From Methylobacterium nodulans ORS 2060 (lineage in GTDB: Bacteria; Pseudomonadota; Alphaproteobacteria; Rhizobiales; Beijerinckiaceae): a stretch of 64,000 nt of DNA. Location of the stretch: NCBI RefSeq assembly GCF_000022085.1, contig NC_011894.1, forward strand, positions 4,207,001 through 4,271,000. Direction: 5' to 3'. Below the pieces are notes generated by a model that saw nothing but the letters and a program-made list of their open reading frames with translations, had not been told where the DNA came from and made no database searches. Below are positions 18,825-27,554 of this stretch, one piece after another. The position numbers and the translations under genes were made by a program. Numbering within the stretch: the first letter of the stretch is position 1; every line of letters begins with the position of its first letter.

Positions 18825-18962
18825 CGGCGGACCTCCGGCTGATCGGCGGCAGGGGGCGTCGGAACCATCAGGAGCGTCTCCCGGCTCGTTGTCACGCACG
18901 GACCTCTAGACTACCGCGCACAGGCGCAAAACCCGCAGCGACCTGTTGGCCCTGCGACATCA

Positions 18963-19110
18963 TACCAACGGCCCAAGATGCTGCCGCGCATGCTCACGCA
19001 TCGGGCCGTTGACCATCTCGGATTTTCGATGCCAAGCCCAAAGGCTTTGTGGAGAGGCTTGGCGAAAATCCGAGAACGGAACCACCGGTCATTTTCAATG
19101 ACCGTTGGTA
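18963..19110 (-). repeat. Repeat family A, copy 2 (inside the ccm operon)
   Basis: A 148-bp element with the best-preserved ends of the family: TACCAACGG on one side and CCGTTGGTA on the other, inverted and flanked by TA as in Tc1/IS630-type insertions. On the minus strand it starts immediately after the TGA of ccmI and separates ccmI from ccmE. It has the same hairpin plan (TCTCGGATTTTCG / CGAAAATCCGAGA), here with a slightly longer loop. Confidence 0.88.
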
Positions 19111-20229
19111 TCAGGGGGAGGACAGGCCGATCTCGCGGGCCACGGCCTCGACCGGCGCGGCCTTGTCGCCGAGCGCGGCCCGCGCCCGTGCGAGGGCATC
19201 CGCGGCCTTGTCGCGCTCGCCCATGACCCCGTAGGAGCGCACCAGTCGCGCCCATTCCTCCGGGCTGCCGCCTTCGGCCGCGAGGCGCTGGTCGAGGCCC
19301 GCGACCATGCCGCGGATGGCACTGCGCTGGTCCTCGCCGGGGGCCGGCTTGGCTTCGGCCGCCGAGGGCGTCCCGCCGAGGCGCCGGATGCTCTCGCGCA
19401 GGAGCGGCATCCAGGGCGCGTCGGCCGGAGAGGCCTCGGCGAGCGCCGTGTAGCGGGAGAGGGCGAGGTCGCGGTTGCCGTCCTGCTCGGCCGACCGCGC
19501 GAGATAGAATCGCGGCTTGACCCCGCCCGGATCGGCGGCGAGCGACTGCTCGAAGGCCGTGCGGGCCTTCTGCGTCACCATGCCGTCGCTGCCCGCCACC
19601 AGGGCTTCGCCGTAATCCGCGAGGCGCGGCGCGGTCTCGCCGAGGATCCGCAGGGCCGATTCGTAGGCCCTGATCGCATCCTCCGTGCGCCCGAGCCGGA
19701 GATAGACCGGCGCCAGCACCTCCCAGCCGCGCCCGTCCTCCGGGTGCTTGGCGAGGTGGGTCTCGATCTGAGCGACGCCCGCCGCGAGGTCGCGTCCCGC
19801 ATCCCGGGCGGTGGCGAGGCGCTCAGCCTGGGGCCGGGCCGGCAGGCCCGGCGACCCGTAGAGGCCGTAGACGAGCAGCGCGATCAGCGGCACGGTCGAG
19901 AGCGCGAAGGCGGAGGCGGCGCGGCGGTGCCGCAGGGCCGGCTCGCCGACCCGCGCCACGGCCGGATCGCCGAGCGTGCGGCTGGCGCGCAGGAGCCGGC
20001 GGGCGGCCTCGGCGCGGGCGGCCTCCGCCTCCTGCGGCGTGATGAGGCCGCGGGCCGCGTCCCGCTCGATGTCGCGCAGCTGGTCCTCGTAGAATTCGGT
20101 CTCGGTCGCCAGTACCGAGTCCGTGCCGCCTTCCGGCAGAGCCGGATCGGGCCGGCGCGAGAGCGGCCAGAGCAGCGCGAACACTGCTGCCCCGGTCATC
20201 AGCGCGAAGAGGAACCAGATCGCCATCAT
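19111..20229 (-). CDS. ccmI: Cytochrome c maturation protein CcmI (CycH)
   Basis: A 372-residue protein with two N-terminal membrane helices (about residues 2-20 and 105-122) around a cytoplasmic loop containing FYEDQLRDIERDAARGLI, then periplasmic TPR-like helices. This is the standard CcmI/CycH layout. It holds apocytochrome c chains for the CcmFH haem lyase. It heads the ccmI-ccmE-ccmF-ccmH series; the gap to ccmE is filled by repeat A copy 2, which may weaken operon read-through. Confidence 0.93.
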   Translation of the reverse strand: MMAIWFLFALMTGAAVFALLWPLSRRPDPALPEGGTDSVLATETEFYEDQLRDIERDAARGLITPQEAEAARAEAARRLLRASRTLGDPAVARVGEPALRHRRAASAFALSTVPLIALLVYGLYGSPGLPARPQAERLATARDAGRDLAAGVAQIETHLAKHPEDGRGWEVLAPVYLRLGRTEDAIRAYESALRILGETAPRLADYGEALVAGSDGMVTQKARTAFEQSLAADPGGVKPRFYLARSAEQDGNRDLALSRYTALAEASPADAPWMPLLRESIRRLGGTPSAAEAKPAPGEDQRSAIRGMVAGLDQRLAAEGGSPEEWARLVRSYGVMGERDKAADALARARAALGDKAAPVEAVAREIGLSSP

Positions 20230-20331
20230 CTGGTCCCTCTAGCTCCCGGGCTGAAACGACACGATTGCGCCGCGCGGCGACACGGTGTCACGCGAGGCGC
20301 CGCGCCGGCGGCGCATGGCTGGCCTGCCCAT

Positions 20332-20380
20332 GGGGCAACGCTGCATTGCGCAACGCATTGTGCAGTGCAACGTTGGCCCC
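20332..20380. promoter_or_regulatory. Dyad-symmetric operator-like region between ccmI and the MFS gene
   Basis: The divergent 210-bp space contains an imperfect dyad: GGGGCAACG and CTGCA on the left pair with TGCAG and CGTTGGCCCC on the right. Between them repeats of the TTGCGCAA / TTGTGCA type occur. The context (a drug-exporter-like gene divergent from ccmI) suits a local regulator site, but no regulator gene sits beside it. Confidence 0.4.
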
Positions 20381-20439
20381 GGTCCGACTCGACCGCCGCC
20401 TCGCGGCCGGCCGGGCCGCCCAGGAGCCGTTCCGCCCGC

Positions 20440-21678
20440 ATGTCCTACGTGCCGCCCCAGACCTTCCGCTCTGCCGGGGGCGATCCCCCCGCGCGCCATC
20501 CCGCCCTCGTCCTGCTCGCGCTCGCCATGGGCGGCTTCGCGATCGGGACGACGGAATTCGCGGCGATGAGCCTGCTGCCGGCCTTCGCGCCGGATCTCGG
20601 CATCGACGCGGCGACCGCGAGCCACGTCATCAGCGCCTATGCGCTCGGCGTGGTGATCGGCGCGCCGGTCATCGCGGTCCTCGCCGCCCGGGTGGCGCGG
20701 CGCAGGCTCCTCGTCGGCCTGATGGTGCTCTTCGCCCTCGGCAACGGCCTGTCCGCCCTCGCGCCGGATTATCGGGCGATGCTGATCTGCCGCTTCCTCG
20801 CCGGGCTGCCGCACGGGGCCTATTTCGGGGTGGCCTCCCTGGTCGCGGCCTCCCTGGTGCCCGTCGAGCGGCGGGCGCAGGCGGTGGCGCGCGTGCTCGC
20901 CGGCCTCACGGTGGCGACCATCGTCGGCGTGCCGCTCGCCACCGTGATCGGGCAGGTGGCGGGCTGGCGCTGGAGCTTCGCGCTCGTCGCCCTGCTCGCC
21001 CTCGCCACCGCCGCTCTGGTGCGCTGGTTCGCGCCGCTCGGCCGGCCCGCTACGGGGGCGAGCGCGCTGCGTGAACTCGGCGCGCTGCGGCGCGGGCAAG
21101 TCTGGCTGACCCTTGCCACGGGCGCCATCGGGTTCGGCGGCCTCTTCGCCGTCTACACCTACCTCGCCTCGACGTTGCTGACGGTCACGGGGGCCTCGCC
21201 CGGCATGGTCCCGCTCGTGCTCGGCCTGTTCGGGCTCGGCCTGACGATCGGCAATCTGGTCTGCGCCTGGGCGGCGGACCGCGCGCAGATGCAAGCCGCC
21301 GGCCTCACCCTCGCGGGGAGCGCGGCGGCTCTGGCGCTCTATCCGGCGGCCACGGGCAGCCTGTGGACGCTTGCGCCCGTGGTGTTCCTGATCGGCTGCG
21401 GGGGCGGGCTCTCCACCATCCTGCAGACGCGGCTGATGGACGTCGCGGAGGATGCGCAGACCCTGGCGGCGGCACTCAACCATTCGGCCTTCAACGTCGC
21501 CAACGCCCTTGGTCCGTGGCTGTCCGGCCTCGCCCTGGCGCATGGCCTCGGGCTCCCGGCGACCGGCTGGGTCGGGACGGCGCTGGCGCTCGGCGGCCTC
21601 GTCATCTGGGCGGCCTCGCTGCTTGCCGAGCGCGCAGGCAGCCGCGGGGTGCGGGCGATCGGCGCGGCGGCCGAGTAG
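20440..21678 (+). CDS. MFS exporter, DHA1 family (AraJ/YdhP-like)
   Basis: A 412-residue major facilitator with 12 predicted TM helices. The first helix reads LALAMGGFAIGTTEFAAMSLLPAF, the signature of the AraJ/YdhP branch of the DHA1 group. The substrate is unknown; the group includes sugar, arabinoside and drug exporters. The start was chosen at the ATG giving MSYVPPQTF, about 35 residues before TM1; the frame is open far upstream but that part overlaps ccmI antisense and is not protein-like. Confidence 0.9.
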   Translation: MSYVPPQTFRSAGGDPPARHPALVLLALAMGGFAIGTTEFAAMSLLPAFAPDLGIDAATASHVISAYALGVVIGAPVIAVLAARVARRRLLVGLMVLFALGNGLSALAPDYRAMLICRFLAGLPHGAYFGVASLVAASLVPVERRAQAVARVLAGLTVATIVGVPLATVIGQVAGWRWSFALVALLALATAALVRWFAPLGRPATGASALRELGALRRGQVWLTLATGAIGFGGLFAVYTYLASTLLTVTGASPGMVPLVLGLFGLGLTIGNLVCAWAADRAQMQAAGLTLAGSAAALALYPAATGSLWTLAPVVFLIGCGGGLSTILQTRLMDVAEDAQTLAAALNHSAFNVANALGPWLSGLALAHGLGLPATGWVGTALALGGLVIWAASLLAERAGSRGVRAIGAAAE

Positions 21679-21708
21679 AGGGGCGTCGCGGGCCGTGAGG
21701 GATTCGCG

Positions 21709-23181
21709 CTAGGCCCTGGGGCTCGCGTCGCCCGGGATCTCCACCACGGCCCGCAGGCCGCCCAGGCTCGCCGCCTCCAGGCGCAGGCGCCCGCGATAGA
21801 GCGTGGCGAGATCGGCGACGATCGACAGGCCGAGACCGGAGCCGGGCTTGGTCTCGTCGAGGCGCCGGCCCCGCTTGAGCACCGCGACGCGGGCCTCCGG
21901 GGGGAGGCCCAGGCCGTCATCCTCCACGGCGATGATCAGATGCGGATAATCGCCCTGGCCGATCACCTCGGCCCGGATCGCCACCCGCCCGGCGGCCCAT
22001 TTCGAGGCGTTGTCGACGAGGTTGCCGATCATCTCCTCGAAATCCTGCCGCTCGCCGCGGAAGCGCAGGCCCGGCGTGATCGCGACGTCGAAGGCCAGCG
22101 TCTTGTCGCGGTAGATCTTGCCGAAGGTGCGGATCAGCGCCGCGACCACCGGCTCCACATCCGTGAAGGTGCCGAGCGTCCCGGCGAGTGCTGCCGCCCG
22201 CGCCCGGTCGAGGTGGTAGTTGACCTGGTCGCGCATGATCGCGGCCTGCTCCCGCACCTTGACGGCGAGTTCGCTCGACGCGTCGTTGGCATCGACCTCG
22301 TTCACAATGATGCTGAGCGGCGTCTTGAGCGCATGCGCGAGGTTGCCGACCTGCGTGCGGGCGCGCTCCAGGATCTCGCGGTTGGTCTCGATGAGGAGGT
22401 TCACCTCGCCCGCGAGCGGAGCGATGTCGCGCGGGTAGTCGCCCGTGATCCGGTCGGCCTCGCCGCGGCGGATGGCCCCGAGCGCCGCCCGCAGCTTGTT
22501 GAGCGGGGCAAGGCCGAAGCGGATCTGCAGCAGGGTCGTGAGCCCGAGCGACAGTCCGAGCATCGAGAAGGTCGTCGTCAGCGCCACCGTGAAGCGGCGC
22601 ATGTCGGATTCGATCTCGTCCGAGGGGCCGGCAACGCGCACGAGGTAGCGTCCCTCCTCGCCGAGATCGACCGTGCGCTCGATGATGCGCAGCGGCCGCT
22701 CGTCCTGGGCGCGGCCGTAGCCCTTGCGGAGCTGCCCGGCCCCGGCCTCCCCGACGGCGTTGTCGGGCGGCGGCAGTGGCACGCCGACGAGCGAGCGCGA
22801 GGTGCGCAGGTCGCGCGGCTTGGCATTGGGGCGCCCCACCTGCCAGTACCAGCCCGAGAGCGGCAGGTCGAAGCGCGGATCCCCCAAGGCCCCGAAGGCC
22901 TTGCCCTCGGTGTCGCCGGGCGAGACGAGGTTCGTGGCGAGGTCGTTGGCGTAGACGATCAGGCGGCTGTCGAAGGCGCGCTCCGTCGTCTCCCGGTAGA
23001 GGGTCGAGAGGATCAGGCCCGCGATCAGCAGGATCAGGGCGCTCGACAAAAGCGCCGAGACCGCGAGGCGGACCGAGATCGAGCGGCGCCGCCAGGACCG
23101 CCAGAGATTAGGGCGGACCGGGGCCGCGGTCTCGGTTTCCGGGCCGACGCTGCCCGCGATGCCTCGGGCGGGCGCGTTCAT
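21709..23181 (-). CDS. Sensor histidine kinase, FeuQ/PhoQ-like
   Basis: A 490-residue inner-membrane kinase: TM1 at about 37-61, a periplasmic sensor of about 140 residues, TM2 at about 199-219, HAMP, then HisKA with phospho-acceptor H283 in NLAHALKTPLS and an intact ATPase domain (N-box EEMIGNLVDNASKWA, DDGLGLP, GSGLGLSIV). The ALKTPL box and layout resemble FeuQ of rhizobia, which controls envelope and osmotic functions including cyclic glucan export; that assignment is inference. The start overlaps the stop of the response regulator gene by 4 bp. Confidence 0.92.
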   Translation of the reverse strand: MNAPARGIAGSVGPETETAAPVRPNLWRSWRRRSISVRLAVSALLSSALILLIAGLILSTLYRETTERAFDSRLIVYANDLATNLVSPGDTEGKAFGALGDPRFDLPLSGWYWQVGRPNAKPRDLRTSRSLVGVPLPPPDNAVGEAGAGQLRKGYGRAQDERPLRIIERTVDLGEEGRYLVRVAGPSDEIESDMRRFTVALTTTFSMLGLSLGLTTLLQIRFGLAPLNKLRAALGAIRRGEADRITGDYPRDIAPLAGEVNLLIETNREILERARTQVGNLAHALKTPLSIIVNEVDANDASSELAVKVREQAAIMRDQVNYHLDRARAAALAGTLGTFTDVEPVVAALIRTFGKIYRDKTLAFDVAITPGLRFRGERQDFEEMIGNLVDNASKWAAGRVAIRAEVIGQGDYPHLIIAVEDDGLGLPPEARVAVLKRGRRLDETKPGSGLGLSIVADLATLYRGRLRLEAASLGGLRAVVEIPGDASPRA

Positions 23182-23855
23182 GACGGGGCGGAGCCGGCGC
23201 CGGGATCGATCAGGTAGCCGAGGCCGCGCACGGTCTGGATCAGATCGACCGCGAGCTTCTTGCGCAGGCGCCCGACGAAGACCTCGATGGTGTTCGAATC
23301 ACGGTCGAAATCCTGGTCGTAGAGATGCTCGGTGAGTTCCGCCCGGGAGACCACGCGGCCGGTATGATGCATCAGGTAGGAGAGCAGGCGGTACTCGTGC
23401 GAGGTGAGCTTGACCGGGCTGCCGTCCACGAAGACGCGGCCCGAGCGGGTATCGAGGGTCACCGGACCGGCGCTGATCTGGCTCGACGCATGGCCCGCAG
23501 CCCGCCGCAGGATGGCGCGCACCCGGGCGAGCAGCTCCTCCATGTGGAAGGGCTTGGTGACGTAATCGTCGGCGCCCGCATCGAAGCCGTTGACCTTGTC
23601 GCTCCAGCGGTCGCGGGCGGTCAGGATGATGACCGGCGTCTTCACCTGCGCCCGGCGCCAGCCGGACAGCACCGTCACCCCGTCCTGCTTCGGCAGGCCC
23701 ATGTCGAGGATGATGCAGTCATAGGGTTCGGTCTCGCCGAGGAAGGCGCCCTCCTCGCCGTCGAACGCCTTGTCGACGGCGTAGCCCGCCTGTTCCAGGG
23801 CGGTGACGACCTGCCGGTTGAGATCCCGGTCATCCTCGACGACGAGCAGACGCAC
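23178..23855 (-). CDS. OmpR-family response regulator, FeuP-like
   Basis: A 225-residue two-domain regulator: receiver domain (acidic pair in VVEDDRDLNRQ, phospho-acceptor Asp in CIILDMGLPKQDG, Lys in YVTKPFHMEELLARV) and an OmpR/PhoB winged-helix DNA-binding domain (LTSHEYRLLSYLMHHTGRVVS, then VFVGRLRKKL). It is co-transcribed with the downstream kinase. FeuP-like by overall similarity and by the kinase next to it; the target genes cannot be read from here. Confidence 0.94.
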   Translation of the reverse strand: MRLLVVEDDRDLNRQVVTALEQAGYAVDKAFDGEEGAFLGETEPYDCIILDMGLPKQDGVTVLSGWRRAQVKTPVIILTARDRWSDKVNGFDAGADDYVTKPFHMEELLARVRAILRRAAGHASSQISAGPVTLDTRSGRVFVDGSPVKLTSHEYRLLSYLMHHTGRVVSRAELTEHLYDQDFDRDSNTIEVFVGRLRKKLAVDLIQTVRGLGYLIDPGAGSAPS

Positions 23856-23936
23856 GGCGAGCCTCGTTCACTAGCGCTTGTCCTGAAGCGGCGGAATCCG
23901 GTTTTCCGTCCGGACACGCGACACATCAAGAGCTTA

Positions 23937-23974
23937 GAGGCTCCGGGGCGCTTTCGGAAGCGCCCCGGAGCCTC
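23937..23974 (-). terminator. Hairpin between the PepSY-like gene and the FeuP-like regulator
   Basis: A perfect 17-bp stem (GAGGCTCCGGGGCGCTT and its complement) with a TCGG loop. It lies downstream of the small periplasmic gene and upstream of the regulator gene. No T-run follows on either strand, so it may be a weak terminator or attenuator, or an RNA-processing hairpin. Confidence 0.55.
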
Positions 23975-24008
23975 GGGACGATCCGTCCGGCCGCGCGCGG
24001 ATGCGGCC

Positions 24009-24386
24009 TCACCATTGGCCGGCCACCCGACCCGACCGGGCATCGACCACGACGTGCACGAATTGCCCGTCCCGGCGCAAGGCCGTCAGCATGTAGACCA
24101 GCGCCTCGTCCCGGCGGCAAAGATTGGCCCGCACGATCTCGGCCCGCGGCACCGCCGCCTGCGCGGCGCGGATCGCCGCGACCGGCTCGACCACCCGCTT
24201 CTCGGCCACCGCCTCGCGCAGGTCGCCCGGCGAGAGGCAGGTATGGGCCGCCTGCGACAGCCGCAAGGCCGGCACGGGCGCCGCCACCGTCGCCGTCTCC
24301 GTCGTGTCCTGAGCGAGCGCATACCAGCTCATCGCTCCGATGAGGCCGGCGGCTCCGACAGACAGGATGAGAGCGGCGTAACGCAT
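24009..24386 (-). CDS. Small exported protein, PepSY-like
   Basis: A 125-residue protein with a signal peptide or anchor (YAALILSVGAAGLIGAMSWYALA) and a mature part ending in LVYMLTALRRDGQFVHVVVDARSGRVAGQW, which reads like a PepSY-type domain. It lies just upstream of the FeuP/FeuQ-like genes on the same strand. In Sinorhizobium a small periplasmic protein, FeuN, sits beside feuPQ and restrains the kinase. This protein is a candidate for an analogous sensor partner, inferred from position only. Confidence 0.75.
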   Translation of the reverse strand: MRYAALILSVGAAGLIGAMSWYALAQDTTETATVAAPVPALRLSQAAHTCLSPGDLREAVAEKRVVEPVAAIRAAQAAVPRAEIVRANLCRRDEALVYMLTALRRDGQFVHVVVDARSGRVAGQW

Positions 24387-24572
24387 GTCCGGACCATCGG
24401 GCTGCAGCACTGAATGCGGCCTGAATGAGGTATCGGCGGAAGACCCGCCGGTCTGCCTTGAGAATTTCGCCTGTCGACCCGGACCGATGGCGGCGATCAT
24501 GGTTAGCAATTGGTCAACGGCTTGCACCGAGTTTCGTCCCGATCGGAACGGCGGGGGCACCGGGAAGGGCAC

Positions 24573-24908
24573 ATGGCGGAGAGGCGACGTCTGGAGACGC
24601 GGCTTCCCTTTAGGAGCGCAGGACCGGCCCTGCTGCTCGGTCTCGCCTGCGGACTCGCCAGCGGAGCCGCGGCCGCCGCGCAGGATGCCGAGCGGCCCCT
24701 GCTGCTGCGCATCCATCCCCGGGGCGAGTCTTCCATCCTGTCGGATGGAGACGACGAGGCCGAGACGGTTCGCCGGGCCATTGCCGCGCGGGAGGCCTTC
24801 GAGGCGCGGATCACCGCCAGGGCTCGGCGGGCGATCGCTTCGGTCTGCACCGGGTGCCTCGCGCCCGAAGCGCCGGTGACGGGATCGATTGCACCGCTTC
24901 GGCCTTGA
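24573..24908 (+). CDS. Exported hypothetical protein
   Basis: A 111-residue protein with a basic start (MAERRRLETRL) and a signal peptide (ALLLGLACGLASGAAAAAQ). The mature part is helical and charged, with a CTGC pair near the C-terminus (IASVCTGCLAPE) that could be a redox or metal site. GGGAAGGG precedes the ATG. It comes first in a run of exported proteins with the two proteases that follow. No family recognised. Confidence 0.65.
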   Translation: MAERRRLETRLPFRSAGPALLLGLACGLASGAAAAAQDAERPLLLRIHPRGESSILSDGDDEAETVRRAIAAREAFEARITARARRAIASVCTGCLAPEAPVTGSIAPLRP

Positions 24909-25056
24909 CGGTGGGGTCTCGCTTGCGGCTTGACGGCTGTGCGGTGCGACAGTCACCGTCACGGACCAACCGGAAACCGCATGATATCACTTCGGGCCTG
25001 CGCGGCGATCTCCGGACGGGGCCGCAGCCTGATGCCGGACCGATCAAGACGAGCCG

Positions 25057-25881
25057 ATGCTGCGCCGCGTTCCACGATTCCTCTCGGATGACCTCAAGCG
25101 CTCTGCTCGGGACGGCCGCTTCATCGGCCGCATGGGGCTCCGGTGGGCCGCTCCTTGCCTGGCTGCGGCGCTGGTCCTGGGCTCCGGCCTGCTGCCGGCC
25201 CGGGCTGTCACGGGCGGCCGCGACGATTCCGCGAGCGGTCTCGCCCGTGCCGCGGTGATGGTGCTGTCGTCGCGCGGCGGCGTGTGCAGCGGCGTCGTGC
25301 TGGCACCCCGGATCATCCTGACGGCCGGCCATTGCGCCGCGGGGCCGGCGGAGCACAGGGTGCATTTTCGCGATGAGGCCGGCCAGCCCGTTCTCCTGCC
25401 GCTGGCCGGGACGGCGGTGCATCCCGGCTACGACGCGGGCGCCATCGCGGCCCGCCGGCGGTCGATCGATCTCGCCCTCCTGCGGCTGGCCGAGCCTCTG
25501 CCCGCGCGGTTCGCCGCGGCCGCGCTGTCCGAGGAAATGCCGCGCGCCGGGACGCGCCTCACGCTCGGCGGATACGGCCTCGCCCGGCCGGGCGACGCGC
25601 GCAGCAGCGGAACGTTCCGGACGGCGGCCCTGCCCGTCGTCGAGCCTCACGGCCAAAGCCGCATCCTGGTCTGGCTGAAGGATACGGGCGATCCGGTCGG
25701 GGCCTGCGAGGGCGATTCGGGCGGGCCGATCGCCGCCGAGACCCGGATCGTCGCCGTCACCACCTGGGCGAGCGGCGCCAAGGGGTGTGGCGGATTTTCC
25801 CAGGGCGTGCTCCTCGGGCCACAGCGGGCCTGGATCGACCGCATCGCGGCCGAATGGGGCGTCGCCGTCCGCTGGGAGTGA
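25057..25881 (+). CDS. Secreted trypsin-like serine protease (1)
   Basis: A 274-residue S1-family protease with a signal peptide (APCLAAALVLGSGLLPARA). The catalytic triad is complete: H92 in LTAGHC, D138 in RRSIDLALLRL and S221 in CEGDSGGPI. A short propeptide VTGGRDD follows the signal peptide, like the usual IVGG activation site. An alternative start lies at the methionine opening MGLRWAAP, 25 codons in. A second protease gene of the same fold follows on the same strand; the two are diverged, so this is not a recent duplication. Confidence 0.9.
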   Translation: MLRRVPRFLSDDLKRSARDGRFIGRMGLRWAAPCLAAALVLGSGLLPARAVTGGRDDSASGLARAAVMVLSSRGGVCSGVVLAPRIILTAGHCAAGPAEHRVHFRDEAGQPVLLPLAGTAVHPGYDAGAIAARRRSIDLALLRLAEPLPARFAAAALSEEMPRAGTRLTLGGYGLARPGDARSSGTFRTAALPVVEPHGQSRILVWLKDTGDPVGACEGDSGGPIAAETRIVAVTTWASGAKGCGGFSQGVLLGPQRAWIDRIAAEWGVAVRWE

Positions 25882-26031
25882 AGGTCCGCTTATGCCGGCG
25901 CAAGGATCCGGCAGCCCGACCGGTCGGTTGTTCACGACTCTGTTTACGCTGCGGCGCTATTGTCTCGGAACCGGCAACAGCCTGCGAGACTTCCCTTGTC
26001 GAGCGTGGCCGGAGGCTCCACAGTTCGACGC

Positions 26032-26904
26032 ATGCACTTCGTATCTGCCAGCCTGAATTCCCGCCTCGCCGTCGCCGCGCTCGGTCTGTCCCTCGCCGGG
26101 TGGCCGGGCGGTGCGAGAGCCGTCGTTCTCGGAGAGATCGCCCGAGATCCCGACGGCCTGCGCGGCTCCGTCGTGCGCATCGAGAGCACGAGCGGCGAGA
26201 TGTGCTCCGGTTCGCTGATCGATCAGGATCTCGTGCTGACGGCCGCGCATTGCGTCATGCACAAGGCCGGCTACTGGGTGGTGGTCACGGACCGCTCCTT
26301 CCGGCAGCGGCGCCTTCGGGCCATCGCGGCCGCGATGCATCCGGACTTCGTCGCCGGCACCACGCCGGAGGATCAGCCGGGCACCGACCTGGCGATCCTC
26401 AAGCTGAGCGAGCGGCTCGGGCCCGACTTCCAGCCCCTGAGCACCCGGGGCGGAGGCGGCCTCGCCGCCGGAGAGGCGGTGGCGATCGCGGGCTACGGCG
26501 TCGTGGCGGAGAATCGCCGCAGCACCGCCCGGGTGCTGCGACAGGCGCGCCTCGTCTCCCTGGGCGACCTCAAGGTCGCCAATACCGTGACGGTGGTGGC
26601 CGACCGGCGCAGCCTCGCGGAGACCGCGGGGGCGGGCGCCTGCCTGGGGGATTCGGGCGGCCCGATCCTGAAGGGCGGCCCCGGGGGCTATCAACTCGTC
26701 GGCGTGGTGAGCTGGTCGAGCGGCGCCGCCCAGCAGGGGCGCGTGCGGACCGCCTGCGGCGGCTTCACCGCCGTGACGCCGATCGCCCGCCACACCGACT
26801 GGATCGCCGCCCGGATCGATGATTTCTCGCATTACCGGCCGGGCGACCCCGCGCAGTCGCGCAGCCTGCGCGGCAATCCGGCGGACTGGACGGGCGGGCG
26901 CTGA
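26032..26904 (+). CDS. Secreted trypsin-like serine protease (2)
   Basis: A 290-residue S1-family protease with a signal peptide (SRLAVAALGLSLAGWPGGARA) and an intact triad: H73 in LTAAHC, D119 in PGTDLAILKL and S208 in CLGDSGGPI. It has a 25-residue C-terminal tail (HYRPGDPAQSRSLRGNPADW) beyond the fold. The start was chosen at the methionine next to the signal peptide. It is tandem with the first protease; a strong hairpin follows its stop. Confidence 0.9.
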   Translation: MHFVSASLNSRLAVAALGLSLAGWPGGARAVVLGEIARDPDGLRGSVVRIESTSGEMCSGSLIDQDLVLTAAHCVMHKAGYWVVVTDRSFRQRRLRAIAAAMHPDFVAGTTPEDQPGTDLAILKLSERLGPDFQPLSTRGGGGLAAGEAVAIAGYGVVAENRRSTARVLRQARLVSLGDLKVANTVTVVADRRSLAETAGAGACLGDSGGPILKGGPGGYQLVGVVSWSSGAAQQGRVRTACGGFTAVTPIARHTDWIAARIDDFSHYRPGDPAQSRSLRGNPADWTGGR

Positions 26905-26967
26905 TCCAAGGCCGGCGCGCAAGCTTGACGGCTGAAGAACCGTAGTCCTATCGGGAGACCTCATGGA

Positions 26968-27003
26968 GGGCGGCATCCGTTCACGATGGAACGGATGCCG
27001 CCC
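26968..27003 (+). terminator. Hairpin terminator after protease 2
   Basis: A 15-bp perfect stem (GGGCGGCATCCGTTC / GAACGGATGCCGCCC) with a 6-nt loop. Imperfect pairing extends outward (GAGACCTC / GAGGTTTC). It lies between the protease gene and the DoxX gene and is followed by TTTCTGAGTTTG, a weak T-rich tail. Confidence 0.6.
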
Positions 27004-27078
27004 GAGGTTTCTGAGTTTGTCGCATTCTTCTGCGACGAACCGGGATCCGCTTCGCCGGAAAATGCTCCAGGAGATCCC

Positions 27079-27468
27079 ATGACCAACGCCGTCCTTGCCG
27101 TCGCCCGCCTGCTCGTCGTGGCGCTGTTCCTCTGGTCCGGATTCGGCAAGCTGATGAATCCGGGGATGGTGGCCGGTGCCATCTCGGCCAAGGGCCTGCC
27201 GGCGGCGGAGATCCTCGCCTACCTGACCATCGCGGCGGAGCTCGGCCTCGGCCTCCTCATCGCGCTCGGCTTCTACGCGCGGGCCGCCGCCGTGGCGCTC
27301 GCCGCCTTCACCGCCCTCACCATCGTGTTCTTCCACAATTTCTGGTCGATGACGGGCGACGCCGTGCGTGCGAATCAGATCCAGGCAATGAAGAACGTCT
27401 CGATCATCGGTGCGCTCCTGATGATCGCCGCCGTCGGTCCCGGCCGCCTCGCGATCAACCAGCGCTAA
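27079..27468 (+). CDS. DoxX-family membrane protein
   Basis: A 129-residue protein with four predicted TM helices and the DoxX pattern: VARLLVVALFLWSGFGKLMNPG at the N-terminus and a LGLGLLIALGFYARAAAVAL middle helix. AGGAG stands 6 bases before the chosen ATG. DoxX proteins are quinone-linked membrane proteins involved in thiol and oxidative-stress defence in several bacteria; the exact role here is unknown. Confidence 0.88.
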   Translation: MTNAVLAVARLLVVALFLWSGFGKLMNPGMVAGAISAKGLPAAEILAYLTIAAELGLGLLIALGFYARAAAVALAAFTALTIVFFHNFWSMTGDAVRANQIQAMKNVSIIGALLMIAAVGPGRLAINQR

Positions 27469-27554
27469 CACCCGTTAATCAGGGGGAACGGCCATGCGGC
27501 CGGCACGTTGATCGCGCTCCGAGGGAGAGAACCGGCAGAGCGGGCAAAACGCAC

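Noticed and set aside
19105..20439. Long N-terminal extension of the MFS exporter frame
   Set aside because: The frame stays open but is antisense to ccmI and not protein-like; the MFS protein begins normally at 20440.
25057..26904. Recent tandem duplication of the two proteases
   Set aside because: Apart from the catalytic motifs the two proteins differ strongly in sequence and length, so a recent duplication is not supported.
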